A stretch of 64,000 nucleotides of DNA. It comes from Silene conica. Lineage: Eukaryota; Streptophyta; Magnoliopsida; Caryophyllales; Caryophyllaceae. Below, piece after piece: positions 1 through 11,200 of the stretch (the stretch's first letter is position 1; each line of letters begins with the position of its first letter). The notes under the pieces were generated by a model, which was not told where the DNA came from, made no database searches, and saw only the letters and a list, made by a program, of their open reading frames with translations. Both the position numbers and the translations under genes were made by a program. The DNA is taken from contig CM055314.2 of the NCBI GenBank assembly GCA_029255685.2, forward strand, positions 44,722,772-44,786,771, in the 5' to 3' direction.

Positions 1-493
1 GGTATTGTTTTATTCATCTTATCTTTCAATCAAATTATAAACCAATTTTCTTGTTAAGTTTAACTTACAAAAAAACCTAAAGTATCTGTGTGAGCTTTAA
101 CCCCGAGTATCTGTGTGAGCTTCAAAATAATTGAGAGGGTATCTGTGTGAGCTTGATCAATTATCCTATCCTTCAACATACATAAATCATTCATTACATC
201 ATCCCACAAATCTTTCAAGTATTGGTTGATGTGCATCACTATGTCATCAACGATCACCATCATCATCACCGATAATCAAGGACCACCGTGACATCAACCA
301 CGGACCACCGTCCACGTCGAGTGCCACGCCGATCATCACCAACGTTCACCATTCGTTCATCGTTCATTCTACTTTGTTATTTTTCGTTCTTTATTTGTTC
401 TAAATCGTGATATTTCACAAGTATATTATTTCCGCTGCAACATACGTATTTTCGTTGATCGTCTTATTTGATTATCACCCCAAATACACATCA
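1..493 (+). repeat. 5' LTR of E1 (right part; truncated by window edge)
   Basis: This stretch matches 3050-3541 almost base for base and ends in the family's CATCA terminus directly before the primer site. About 550 bp of the LTR lie left of the window. It holds three copies of a GTATCTGTGTGAGCTT motif at 82-97, 107-122 and 139-154. Confidence 0.9.
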
Positions 494-511
494 AAATGGT
501 ATCAGTGCTTC
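494..511 (+). other. Primer binding site of E1 (tRNA-Met type)
   Basis: The sequence just after the LTR contains GGTATCAG followed by TGCTTCGG. It is a variant of the common plant TGGTATCAGAGC site that pairs with the 3' end of initiator tRNA-Met. It lies one to three bases from the LTR end, as expected. Confidence 0.8.
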
Positions 512-560
512 GGCTCTTGGTCTAATTTTTATATACCTATTCTTGGGAAAGTTTATCACA

Positions 561-1325
561 ATGGTAATATCAAAAGACGGAGATGGTGAGGAGAAGCCAT
601 GGGAGGTGAGCAACATGGAATTAAAATCGGAAATTTAAGATCTCAAATACCTCATCAAAACCATGATGACCAAAGGAGGTCATAAGAAGACAGGACAGTC
701 CTCATCTAGGGCGAGTGATTCGGAGGAGGAATCAGAATTCAAGGGCAAGGCTTGGGACAAGAACGAAGATGATAGAGGTCTCAAACTTGACATCCCTGAA
801 TTCAAGGGAGATATGGATCCGGAATATTTCTTGGATTGGCTTAGACAAACGGAGCGAGTCTTTGAATACAAGGAATACGATGACCAGAAACAATTCAAGG
901 TTGCTATCTTGAAACTTACAAAGTATGCTTCGTTATGGTACGAAAATCTTATGAAGCAAAGGAAGAAGCAACACAAGGAGAAAATCAAATCTTCGGCAAA
1001 GTTAAAGAAACACATGATTAAAAAATTCTTGCCAAAAGATTATGATCAAGAAAACTACTTGAGACTCCATTCTTTAACTCAAGACAATATGACCGTCTCG
1101 GAATACATTAGGGAGTTTGAAAAGATGACTATTCTATGTGACCTAGACAAGAGAGAGGAGTTAAAAGTTGCAAGGTTTATTCGTGGTTTATCACCAACCC
1201 TAACTTCAAGGGTTGAGAAACAAAATTATGAGGATTATTATGATGTGTGCAGGATTGCCTTGAAGTCTGAAAGACATGACAAGGCAAGGAAGACAAATTC
1301 TTATAGAAGCACAAGAGTCGGATAG
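561..1325 (+). pseudogene. Ty3 gag (capsid region), broken by two in-frame stops
   Basis: This is the structural gag of E1, which would build the cytoplasmic virus-like particle. The frame opens at ATG 561, meets TAA at 636-638, reopens at 663 and meets TAG at 1323-1325. The same frame then continues into the zinc knuckle and protease at 1386. The core is a typical chromovirus-like retrotransposon gag: an IPEFKG block, a FLDWL-x4-ERVFEYKEY helix region, KYASLWYENL, KKFLP and VSEYIREFEKM. Both breaks are single stop codons with no frame change, which suggests recent decay. Translation could also start at 663. The link to the F1 family rests on the flanking LTRs. Confidence 0.88.
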
Positions 1326-1385
1326 GGCTCATCATCATATACCCCAAGTGCCACGCCAAAATCAAAAGAGGCGTCTAAAGAGGAA

Positions 1386-2699
1386 GTGGCCGAAAAGGCC
1401 ATAGGATCATTCAAGCCAAGTATTCCTGATCCTAGAGGAAGTACGATTAGAAGGTGCTATAAGTGTCAAGGCTATGGACACATTGCTACAGATTGCCCTC
1501 AAAAGAGAACCTTATCAATTCAAGAACTTCAAGGTATGGTTCCAAACTTTGTTGTACCTGAATTAATTGAGGAGGAAAAGAGGCAAGGAGAAACCGTAGT
1601 GGCCGAGAGTGAGGATGAGGTAGATTGCCTCGTAGTGCGTACCTTGCACGTAGAGACCACGACGGAAGGGGAGGAACAAAGAGATAATGTTTTCCATAAT
1701 CGTTGCAAGGTTGAGGGGAAAAAGTGCGACTTGATTATTGATAGCGAGTCTTGCACTAATGTCGTATCAAAAACCTTAGTCTCGGAGTTGGAACTAAGTG
1801 TTAGGGCTCGGGAGAAACCGTACAAGCTACAATGGTTAGATGGGAACCAAGGGGTACGGGTGGAAAAACAAGCCTTAATTGCATTTAATATTGGGCCATA
1901 TGAGGATAAGTTATGGTGTGACATCGTACCTATGAATGCGTGTCATATATTACTTGGAAGGCCATGGCAATACGATAGGAACGTTGTGCACGATGGTAGA
2001 ACTAATGTGTATAGCGTTACTAAAGGAAAGTCTACATATCATCTCCAACCATTATCAAACCGAAAATCTAAACAACCCGATTCTATACGGGAAAGCTTGG
2101 TGGCAATCAGAGGGAAAGATGACGGGGGTAGTAGTGGAAGCGTAGGGTTGGAAGCACGGTTGGGCTTAGAGGAGATCCATGGAGGTCATAGAGGTTGTGA
2201 AGGGTTGCCAAACGGGGAGGAGTTGACAAGGAGTTGCGTGGGTTTGGTGGACCGAGGGGTGTCGAGATCCGTGAGCAAGGATGGTTTGGGAGAGCGCGGG
2301 GTTGCTAGCACCGTGATGTTGGTTGAGTCTAGAGGTCGCGAGGAGCCAAGGGGCACGGATGTGCAGGGACTTGATCATCACGGAAGAGTAACCGTGGGTG
2401 GCCATGGACTAGTACGGTCACGCGCGGGTTTGTCGAAAGCAAGGTGCGGAGTACTCGATCTTAATTTGAGGTCAAATTCTCAAAAACTAAGAGAGTATGA
2501 TGCAGGAGCATTAGCACGAGTTAGAGGTCGTGACCCACGACCCAAAGAAAGATTGAAAATGTTCGATTTGGGTTCAATACGGATTTTTAAGTTAGCTTGG
2601 GAAGACGTATTAGAAGAGCAAAGGAAGATTCAAGGAAAGTCCCTTGGGACGTGTGCCAAGGAGGACATGTGGGACCACACGTGTGGAACTACTAATTAG
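1386..2699 (+). pseudogene. Zinc knuckle, retropepsin and F1 tail, reading into the 3' LTR
   Basis: This 437-codon segment is in the same frame as the gag before it. A CCHC knuckle (C-Y-K-C ... H-I-A-T-D-C, 1455-1496) is followed by a retropepsin-like domain. Its catalytic loop reads D-S-E-S at 1740-1751, so the usual glycine of D-[ST]-G is replaced and activity is doubtful. An LGRPWQYD block follows. The remaining ~200 residues match no family I recognise: a Gly/Glu-rich stretch with EIHGG and GCEG, then LRSNSQK-x-REYDAG. The LTR boundary falls inside that motif, and the last ~67 codons lie in the LTR, with LGSIRIFKLAWEDVLEEQ near the end. The same tail occurs at 13899-14488 and 51710-53863. 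Confidence 0.85.
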
Positions 2700-3030
2700 A
2701 GTAGGGTTTGTGTTTTCTTATTTTAATTTTATTATTTACTAAAGTTTGTTATTAGTTTGTTACAACAAGGTTGTTAGGGTTGTTACAAGTTAGTTACAAA
2801 AGTTAGTTATGGGTTGTTGAGTTAGTTATTAAGTTGTTAGGGAGTTTGTTACAACTTAATCTTTTATTTATTTTATCTTTTATTTTTAGAATAAGGATTA
2901 TTAAATCCCATAAGATAGAATTAGGAAACCCTAGTTTGATAAGGGCTACACGAGTGACCGTGTATGGGGAGGCGTGTGAAGCTTCTTGTTTGTTTCCTAG
3001 TTTGAGTCGGATTGTGACGGATGACCTTAC

Positions 3031-3038
3031 TATAAATA
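3031..3038 (+). promoter_or_regulatory. TATA box of the F1 LTR promoter
   Basis: TATAAATA lies in a conserved block (GACGGATGACCTTACTATAA) found in all full F1 LTRs here. It is about 100 bp upstream of the repeated GAGCTT motifs, which would place those in the transcribed leader. The promoter role is inferred from motif and position. Confidence 0.6.
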
Positions 3039-3130
3039 GGCATCCTTAGGTATTGTTTTATTCATCTTATCTTTCAATCAAATTATAAACCAATTTTCTT
3101 GTTAAGTTTAACTTACAAAAAAAACCTAAA

Positions 3131-3203
3131 GTATCTGTGTGAGCTTTAACCCCGAGTATTTGTGTGAGCTTCAAAATAATTGAGAGGGTATCTGTGTGAG
3201 CTT
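3131..3203 (+). repeat. Threefold GTATCTGTGTGAGCTT repeat in the F1 LTR
   Basis: Three near-identical 16-bp motifs start at 3131, 3156 and 3188, spaced 25 and 32 bp. The same arrangement is at 82/107/139, at 55310/55337/55370 and in the 3' LTR of E13. E3 has a diverged version with TTTGYGAGCTT. The position downstream of the TATA box suggests a role in the RNA leader. Confidence 0.8.
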
Positions 3204-3541
3204 GATCAATTATCCTATCCTTCAACATACATAAATCATTCATTACATCATCCCACAAATATTTCAAGTATTGGTTGTTGTGCATCATTACCTCATCAGC
3301 GATCACCATCATCATCACCGATCATCAAGGACCACCGTGACATCAACCACGGACCACCGTCCACGTCGAGTGCCACGTCGATCATCAGCAACGTTCACCA
3401 TTCGTTCATCGTTCATTCTACTTTGTTTTTTTCGTTCTTTATTTGTTCTAAATCGTGATATTTCACAAGTATATTATTTCCGCTGCAACATACGTATTTT
3501 CGTTGATCGTCTTATTCGATTATCACCCCAAATACGCATCA

Positions 3542-3808
3542 GGAGCTGAATGGGATGGGAGAGCTTGGATCCGGACCAGACTAGAGTCTAGATCACCGAA
3601 GTTTTCTGTTACAAGTTGTGGAACTTTTAGTATTTCATTTTGAGATAGTTTTGGAGACAGTTGTAAAACGTTGATTTGAGTTTTAATATTTAATAAAGTA
3701 CTGTGTTCTTTCCCTTTGTTATCTACTACCACGGTAATCCGAGATGGTAACACCCTTAATTATCTGGGGAGTCCTAGTCCAGGCCCCTGAATAAATGCGG
3801 GTGTTACA
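3542..3808 (+). repeat. LTR remnant and adjacent PBS (3809-3824)
   Basis: The block ends CTGAATAAATGCGGGTGTTACA, and AAGTGGTATCAGAGCG follows directly, which is a classic plant LTR-end plus tRNA-Met primer site junction. The terminal ~100 bp resemble the inverted LTRs at 30463 and 42969 (GAGATGGTAACA, AATAAATG-GGGTGTTACA), so the families are related. Confidence 0.8.
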
Positions 3809-5184
3809 AAGTGGTATCAGAGCGAACGATCCTCGGGCCTAACCTAATGAACCAAATGAAAGTAGGAAGAGTCTAAATAAAATGAACCCCGAGATGGAAC
3901 TGTTAGGAGCACACTAAAGGTAAGTGATGGGTCTGGGGCCCCCTCACACCGAACCATTGGCCCTCTAAGTTTTACCCGGGTACCTTGAGTGCATACGAGC
4001 GAAAAGGGGTAGAATAGGAAGAGATGGAAGTTGGTGGTGAAGTATGATAAGGGAATTATAAGAGCCCTTCTGATATATGAATGTCATGAATATGAAAGTA
4101 AGGATATGTGTATGAAGGAATTACGTGCTTGTGATTACATAAAGTGTGTAATGATATGGATGCATGAGATGATTAGTATCATATTAGTAATTATTTCATG
4201 TCTAATGATATGCGGTTATGTGATCCCTGAGCCATGTTGTAGATAAGTACTATTAAGATATGTTAGATTGCATATGAATTCTGATCCTTAGGGAATATAA
4301 CCCTAATTCAAGTGAGTGCCCTACTCAAACCGGGACTCATTTCCTTTCTTTCATGTCATAGAGAGATGCCTCCGAGAAGTAATAACGTTGCTAACACCAC
4401 ACAAGAGGAACTAGACCGGTTGCTAGCTGAGAATGAGGCCCTAAGGGCCAGACGCATGGATTCTGCAAAGATGAGTACAATAATTGCGAGGCATAACCCT
4501 ACTCAATTCATTGGCGAGGGGGAACCTCACTTGCTGGGAGAATGGTGCCGGGAATTTAGTAACATGTTTGAAATGGTGGACTGTCCTGAGGAGCTGAGGG
4601 TTGATCAGGCAGCCCACTACCTTAGGGGTATGGCCGGAGACTGGTGGACTGGGAGCAAGGGAGAGATTCGTGAAGCGGCTAGAGAGGGTGGGACCAATCA
4701 TGTTGCGTGGATCGCGTTCAAAAGAATTATGTATGAAGTTTTCCTTCCGGAATTCCAGAAAAGTAAGCTGCGAGAGGAATTTGATACCTTCAGAATGACG
4801 GAGGATATGTCAGTGGAGGTCTATTATCGGAAGTTCATCCAGTTGCTGAGTCATGAGGTGGAAATGGGTTTTGATGATGCGATGCTAGCCATGAAACTTA
4901 AAAGAGGGCTGACCATAGCCATTAAGAAGAGACTCATTGCAGCTCCGCCCACCACAGTCCGAGACATCTACCTAAGGGCTGGGGCGGCGGAGAGGCTATC
5001 GGAAATGATCAAGGGGGACAAGAAGACCAAGATTGAGAAGAGAAAAGGTGAGGCCGCAAATGAATATTCGGGATCTAAGAAGCAGAGCTCCAATAGGTTC
5101 AGTGGGTACTTCACCAACAGTGCCTCAGGGAGTGCAAAGAACCAGGGTGGGGGTAGCTACAGGAGTGCAGGATCGGGTAATGGT
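3542..5184 (+). mobile_element. Fragment of a second Ty3 retrotransposon (LTR end, PBS, leader, gag)
   Basis: This is the 5' part of a Tekay/Del-like Ty3 element on the plus strand. An LTR remnant ends at 3808 in GGGTGTTACA and is followed by a primer site and a ~540-bp leader without coding signal (3825-4365). A gag ORF is then cut by the Tat-like LTR at 5185. E1 appears to have inserted into its LTR at 3541/3542. The pol region is not present in the window. Confidence 0.75.
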
Positions 5185-5187
5185 TGA
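4366..5187 (+). pseudogene. Ty3 gag, truncated by LTR insertion
   Basis: The product is a retrotransposon gag starting MPPRSNN at 4366; an upstream ATG at 4312 gives an 18-residue extension that looks spurious. It has a coiled-coil-prone TQEELDRLLAENEALRARR start and then the capsid-like core: FIGEGEPHLLGEWCREF, AHYLRGMAGDWWTG, FLPEFQKSKLREEF, DMSVEVYYRKFIQL and LKRGLT. A Lys-rich and Gly/Ser-rich stretch follows, where a zinc knuckle would normally begin. The TGA at 5185-5187 is the first bases of the inserted LTR, so the true C-terminus and pol are lost. Confidence 0.88.
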
Positions 5188-7003
5188 TACCGTCGTTTAT
5201 TACCAAAAATAAATACCTAAGTCTACCAACTAGAAGCTAGTGGAAGTAGGGTCGAATTCCACAGGGAGACACGGTCTTAAGTAAAGGTCAGTCTATCGGT
5301 CACAAAATTGGGGGGGGGGGGGTTGTTTTTTATTATAACTAAGACGAAGATAAAAAGAACTTAAAATGAAGACGCAAAACGAGTTTCAAGCAATAAAAAG
5401 AGGAATATGTCAGGATTCAAGTCGTCGCGGTAATTAGTGTCACATAAAGATTAGCTCAGTCGAAACAACAACGAAGTGGGAACGATTAATATCCTTTCGG
5501 TCTGAAATCACCCCTGGACTCCCGTATCAATCTTTCGATCTCTAGATAGGTTACGTAAATCAACCTAAACAAGCCTACCCTACCAATCTTTCGATCCAGG
5601 TAAGGTTTTACTAGGTAAACTGGTCTCCTGCGTGCACTCATTTGACAAGTTTTATAAAAATATTGTTTATGGGTGAACTTCGTCCTAAGGACGACTAACA
5701 TGCAATTCCTACGACATAAATACCGCGAGTTCCTTCATCCTAACATATTATGGAGATTAGCTACGCATGTTTAGGGAAACTACACTAATAACGATGATGA
5801 TAACAATATATAACATTCAACATAGCAAATAAAGATGAATTAATATAAATCATAAAACAATGAAAACAAGAACAATAATTAGAAGAGAGAAAATGAATTA
5901 CAGTAATGGTGGAAAGGGAAGAACAAGATCCGAATGCTTGAATGAAGAAAAACCCTAAGTAAAAGTGTTTAGAACTAATGACTGCTTAAGAAAAACACAA
6001 AGTAAAACTGAAGGTAAAAGTTGAATAGTGAGTGAATGTCCCCTAAAAGACTGCTAACCTAATCCTTAAATAAGGATTATGTTAACTCTAAGAAACTCTT
6101 AACCTAAAACGGAAATAGCAAAATCCGGTACGCTTAAGTGAGTTGCTCGATCGAGTGACTGAACCACTCGATCGAGTAGCTGATCTTCAAAAAGTGCCCG
6201 ATCGAGTAACTTCGAGCTGGCAATAGCTCGATCAAGTGACTGTGGAAACCTCGAAGGTTGGGTCCTTCCTGCAGACTCCTCGATCGAGTATCATACTGCT
6301 CGATCGAGGCTTTCTCCTCCTGCATCTACTCGATCGAGTTATGGAGTTTACTCGATCGAGTAAATGACAGACACACTGCTTCTTTTTCGCTTCTTTCTTG
6401 CTTTTGTCCCTCGTCTTTGCCTCGGTTACCGTTCCTTTAGGCCTTGTACTGCAAAATCGGGGCTATGGGACTCCTTGACTTGCTTCATTCTCTAAAAGAG
6501 CTTAAAATGGACAGAAAAAGCATGGTTTCTTCATCTTTTGTATATTTCCTGCAAAATAACAAAAAATACACCAAAGGAAGAAAAAGGGGGGAAAATGGCA
6601 CGTAAAGTGCATGAAAATGCATAGAAATGCGTGTTAAATGATGCCAAAAAGTGTATAAATTAAGCACGCATCAAATATCCCAAAACCAAACCTTTGCTTG
6701 TCCTCAAGCAAACTAATGCAACTAGAAGAAGAAAACAACTAACTAACTATCTAATGGAATGGAATCGCCTCAAAACCAACTATGGATCATGTTGTTGACC
6801 ATGCTAATGCAGAAATTCACCATCATAGAGTTCAAAACCAAAAGCAACGAATTCATACATGCAATGAAAACAACTTGGACGACTGACTCGAATGACTTGT
6901 GTACTTTGGACTCTCCCGGATCGCTCTTCTCTCAATCAATGGGTAAACATATATGTATAAGAGAGAAGGATAAGAAAATGTAGACACTCTCCTAACTGCG
7001 ACC
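5185..7003 (-). mobile_element. Tat-like Ty3 LTR (5185-6673) with a 3' internal fragment (6674-7003)
   Basis: Read on the minus strand, a purine-rich tract (GGTTTGGTTTTGGGATATT) precedes TGATGCGTGC at 6673. Upstream of it is the TTGCTTGAGGACAAGCAAA block typical of the 3' end of Tat/Athila-group elements. The LTR runs to 5185 and ends in GGTATCA, about 1489 bp. It contains no ORF of note, a 13-base G run at 5310-5322 and the CTCGATCGAG cluster. The internal fragment at 6674-7003 is non-coding and is cut by copia C1 at 7004. The other LTR is absent. Confidence 0.7.
6145..6360. repeat. Cluster of the palindrome CTCGATCGAG
   Basis: Six exact copies (6145, 6167, 6279, 6299, 6329, 6351) and two one-base variants (6197, 6228) lie in 216 bp, separated by unrelated spacers of about 10-75 bp. 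The decamer is its own reverse complement. Similar clusters occur at 60608-60812 and 62165-62307. Confidence 0.9.
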
Positions 7004-8279
7004 TGTTGGAAATGAAATTCCAGATTTTATACTCATATCTAATGTGAGTTTTTATTATAAGTTTATTCATAAAACTTAATAAGATCTTATGCATGCATGA
7101 TGATTACATAAGATGAATGAATGTCCTTACATTGGTTTTAGAAGGTTTATACTCAACTAATCACCTATTAATTTGAGTCTTCAAAACCGATTACCCTTGT
7201 AACGATCTAACACAAATCGTCTCCAAAAGATGCGTATCAAGGACCCTATCTCAAACTAAGACTATTTTTGTTACTAGAAAAATAGAATTAGTATATTGGA
7301 ATTAATAATAACATTACTCTTTAATATTATTAATATGGAAATGATTTACTATACTTAGAAAACTATTTCTAAGGAAATATGGAGAATAAGATGTTATTAT
7401 AGTGTGAGTGTGTGTTAGAGAAAATGCCCAAGCATCAACACCAAAAACTAACTAACTTATGCATGTAGTAAGAGTGTATTTATAAGCACATGAGCTTGTT
7501 GTACAAGCCTCAAGGAGAGCCAATGCATGGCCTTCTTACTCTTACACAAATGCATAAGATATGCCTTACACATTCTTTGTGTATGACACACACAATGGAG
7601 TTGCTTACTTACACACACAACTATCACACATCCATCTCATTCACACGGTCCAAATGGGTCTTATTATAGACCCATTTTATCTTTGACAATTGTGTTAATT
7701 TGTAACATGTCACACATGTCTCATAACACATGACCCAATTTGTTAATTATGCAATTTTAACTCTTTAAAATCCATAATTTACAAATTTATTACTTTTAAA
7801 TAATATGACTAGTAATTCGAAATTACTACCTTATAAAATGAAATATCATAATTTTAATTACAACTCTTTGTAATTTTATTATAAACCGTGTTCATTCTCA
7901 ATTTAATTGTTTCCCAAACGAACAAATAAAAAACCGTGTCATAAAAACAATTTTATTACTTTTGACAATTATTATTATAATCTCATTACAATAATATTCG
8001 TCATGTAAAATCATTTCCAAATTTTTAGTTATTAATTAATTCGTATCCAATACAATATTAATTAATTATTCCATTGAGACGGAATTCCCTAAAGATATGA
8101 CCTTATGGGATCAACTGATCACCACCATCACATGACGATAATGTCAAACTCTAGACAGCCAATCATTATCGATAAATGTTGATCAGTTTACTTTAAAAGA
8201 GTAACACTGCCAGTTATGTTTCATTCAAATGAGTTTTAATTATGTCAATACACTATTGTCGAGGACACTTCCTCCAACA
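7004..8279 (-). repeat. 3' LTR of copia C1, 1276 bp
   Basis: On the minus strand the LTR starts TGTTGGAGGAAGTGTCC, directly after the PPT GACAAGTGGGAGAT, and ends CATTTCCAACA at 7004. The PPT/LTR junction is the one seen in the other three copia elements here. It is AT-rich and carries the conserved hairpin at 8113-8188. Confidence 0.88.
8113..8188 (-). promoter_or_regulatory. Conserved two-armed LTR hairpin (copia C1)
   Basis: The outer arms AACTGATCA (8113-8121) and TGATCAGTT (8180-8188) are perfectly complementary. The inner arms GATAATG (8137-8143) and CATTATC (8164-8170) are also complementary. Equivalent hairpins lie in all other copia LTRs of the window with changed but still pairing arms. 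The function is unknown; it sits about 90-170 bp into the LTR. Confidence 0.7.
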
Positions 8280-11200
8280 ATCTCCCACTTGTCTGAGACA
8301 AGTGTGTGTTACCAATTCTCTTGCCCTATTACTATCTCCCACTCAATGCATGGCGTCCTCTCAGGTCGTGCCCGCAATTGATTTAAATCAAGAGTGATTT
8401 TTCTCGATCTGGAGTTATAACTACTGACCGGAATTATCTACCATAGATACCTTCCGAGCGTGGCCACGCATTTTTAGTTATTATTCTCCTCGAGTGGCCT
8501 AGAGATATTTCTCAACCTTGACAAGGGGTGGACAATTCCTAATCGACTTATTCCTTCCGGCTGGCCACATCCCATCATAACCTAAAATATATCCTTATAA
8601 ACCCCAGTTACGAAGGTGTTAGGACATAAATCAAAGTTAGCTTGAAGACTATGCCACCTCAGAGAACAGTAATTAGTCCAAGAACTGACTCATGTGAAAC
8701 ACGATAGATGCTCCCGCCACGACCAGGCAGTCTTTTAATAAGAGTATGTCAGAGTTCTATCAGCGGTCATTAGCCCGGCAAATGTATCTTAACATGTCTA
8801 TGCCTAGGTGATCGATTAGTCATCTTGTATGACTCCATGGGAATTGAACTCGCCGTCAATCGCATCACACATCTGGTTGCATTGAGATGTCACCTCACTT
8901 AAGCAACTAGGGGCGCGGTCATGATAATTCAATTCACTTTAATGGGGTTCAATATGGTCTTACCATCCCATTTGAATTTTACTTGACCTTTCGTGAGTTA
9001 TAAATAACTCAGACGATTAGTGGATTACACATCCAAGTGGTCAACTCTTGATCACCATTTAGTTTACAATCAGCTTTAGTGCCTCTCGTTCACTTTTTCT
9101 ATAATTGTAATTATCTTCATATTGGATTAACCAAGTTTACCACGGTTCGTGCGAGCGTTCACTTTGCGGATCATATCCACATATGTTATTTTATCTCAAT
9201 GAGATAAGTCATTTCATGACCAGCGAATAAGATTATGTGCACTGTGTAACTCCTAGTTATAGCAATGCTTTTACATAATTTGTGAACTCATCTATTTTGT
9301 AGAATCTTGTGATGACCATGTAGTTAAAATACAAGTCATTGAGATGCATAGTCAATGAATATCAGCCAAAGATTATCATAAATTTGCTTGATATCTTGGA
9401 ACTTGAGTCGTTGTAAACCTTTTACCATACGACTAAGTTATCTTCCAAAATCTTGAATTTGTCTATCATCTCCATTGGAGAATACTTTGACAATTCATCA
9501 AGGTTTAATCATTGATTTAACACCCGCTCAACAGGTTATCCTGCAAGCGGCGCGCATCCAGCTTTACACGATTATACTAATGGCGGAAACACTAACATTT
9601 TAAACGCGTAAACAATAGTACTTAAGGTTCGATAAATTTCCATGATCTCATCATGGTAATACTATCTTCATCTCTATGAACAACCTTAATACTTTATAAA
9701 CAAGACGTCTTTTACAATCTCAACCAAACATCCCATGTTCAGTTATATTTAATTCATATCAATATGTCATCTAGAATTAAAAACTCGTATACTTTTCATA
9801 AGTATCAATGCTTCATTCCAAACGAGCAATGAGTTGTTTTAGATAACGTTTACTCCCACTAAACTCTTGTTCTTGCCTGATTTTGAAGATCCCGAAGTCA
9901 TTCTCATGATTGAATAGGTTCAAATCCTGGTGCGAGAACTCCCACTGAACTTTATATTTATCCGTAAATCATAAAGCTCCCACTTAATTCAATGTTCCTA
10001 AACATTTAATGAATTGAAATGGTTGGGACTTAACCATATGTGCTAATAGGCACATCCTTTTCAAATACCCTTTTGAAAAGCGGTTATTGAGTTTACTGAA
10101 TTCATTCTCAATGAATTATTTCACTACTTTCAACAAAGTTGCCCTTAACTTTGCAGACTGCTGACATTCACATGTCAACCTATGCTTCTCTCAATAAATC
10201 TCATTTATTAGCATGTATATCTTATAAATTTCATGGGTCTTAGAATTTGCATTGGCACATTTAGATCACCATCTAAATCCAAGAACCCTTTCTTGAGCCT
10301 TTGTAAAATCCTTTTGAATAATTTTCTTCGAGTGTCCTCCCGTAGTTTCTATAAAAGTCTTTTCTTATGGTATATAATTTTGTGTGTGTGAACTTTCAGT
10401 TCCCCACATTTATCATTATCTTATACTGTACGAGGACTCTATCATGGATCTTATCCATGTATAGAATTTTTCCTTACAAACTTTAAGAATTTATTCTTAA
10501 AGTATCCTCCAGGGCCGGGGCCGTTGGGATCATAAGGCGTAGATTTTTACCAAATCGTAGATCTTATCCACAACCTTTGGGATGATAAGTCGTAGAATCT
10601 TATCCACAACCTAATCTACCTTTTAAAAGCATAAGGTGTAGATTTTCTTAAATCGTAGATCCCATCCACAACTTAATCTACCTTCTAAATCTCTAACACA
10701 ACCAAAACACAACAAGTCCTACTATTCATCAATAGATCATATCTATTGTGTTAATCAAAATCATATGCTATTTGTGGCTTTTCAAATTTCTCCCACTCTA
10801 TCTTTGTAATAACAATCTTATTTCATTACCAAAGATAGCCACTAAGGCCACAAGCAATGACTTTGATGTTGGTTTGTGTATCCTTATGATTTATTACAGA
10901 AATTATTCGATTTAAAGCTTAGATAGTTTTGGATGGTTGATAACTTTTCCTCTTAATTGAGTTCTAAACTTAATTTGATTTTGATTTGTTTTGAATTAAG
11001 TATCCTATACCTATTCCGTTTACAATGGTCATACATTGAAATGTAACAATCAATTCTATTTTATGTTTAAGATTTGCAAGTGTTTAAACTAATTGAGAAC
11101 ATAATTATAAAACCGATAGTGACTTGGGTTGAAAACCAAGTCACTACATTATCCAAAATACAACAAATTGTTCAAGGATTATCCTTTCCTTGTCCAACAA

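Larger units (their letters stand above)
1..3541 (+). mobile_element. Ty3-type LTR retrotransposon, family F1, copy E1 (gag-PR-tail, no pol)
   Basis: The element is bounded by a partial 5' LTR (1-493) and a complete 3' LTR (2498-3541) that are near-identical over their shared 490 bp. A tRNA-Met-type primer site follows the 5' LTR. The internal 2 kb encodes gag, a zinc knuckle, a retropepsin and a tail, all in one frame, and then enters the 3' LTR. There is no reverse transcriptase, RNase H or integrase, so it must depend on enzymes supplied in trans. Its LTR matches that of the pol-bearing copy at 50369-60015. The left end lies outside the window, so no TSD can be tested. Confidence 0.9.
2498..3541 (+). 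repeat. 3' LTR of E1, 1044 bp
   Basis: The LTR begins TGATGCAGGAGC and ends ATACGCATCA, so its termini form a short inverted repeat (TGATGC/GCATCA). It matches the partial 5' LTR. The first 200 bp are coding in frame with the upstream ORF. A TATA box, three repeated motifs and an AT-rich tail with TTCCGCTGCAACATACGTA near the end are shared with the other F1 LTRs. Confidence 0.92.

Noticed and set aside
5310..5322. Run of 13 G bases as a possible PPT or G-quadruplex
   Set aside because: It lies inside the Tat-like LTR away from any LTR boundary and is a single homopolymer. It may be length-variable or a sequencing artefact.
6258..6440. SIE/LDR repeat peptides from the CTCGATCGAG cluster in the LTR
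   Set aside because: They are short ORFs created by the palindrome in either strand; the cluster is in a non-coding LTR at this place.
10740..10880. Possible miRNA-like foldback around CAAAGATAG...CTATCTTTG
   Set aside because: The complementary words are short and the arms do not extend into a continuous stem.
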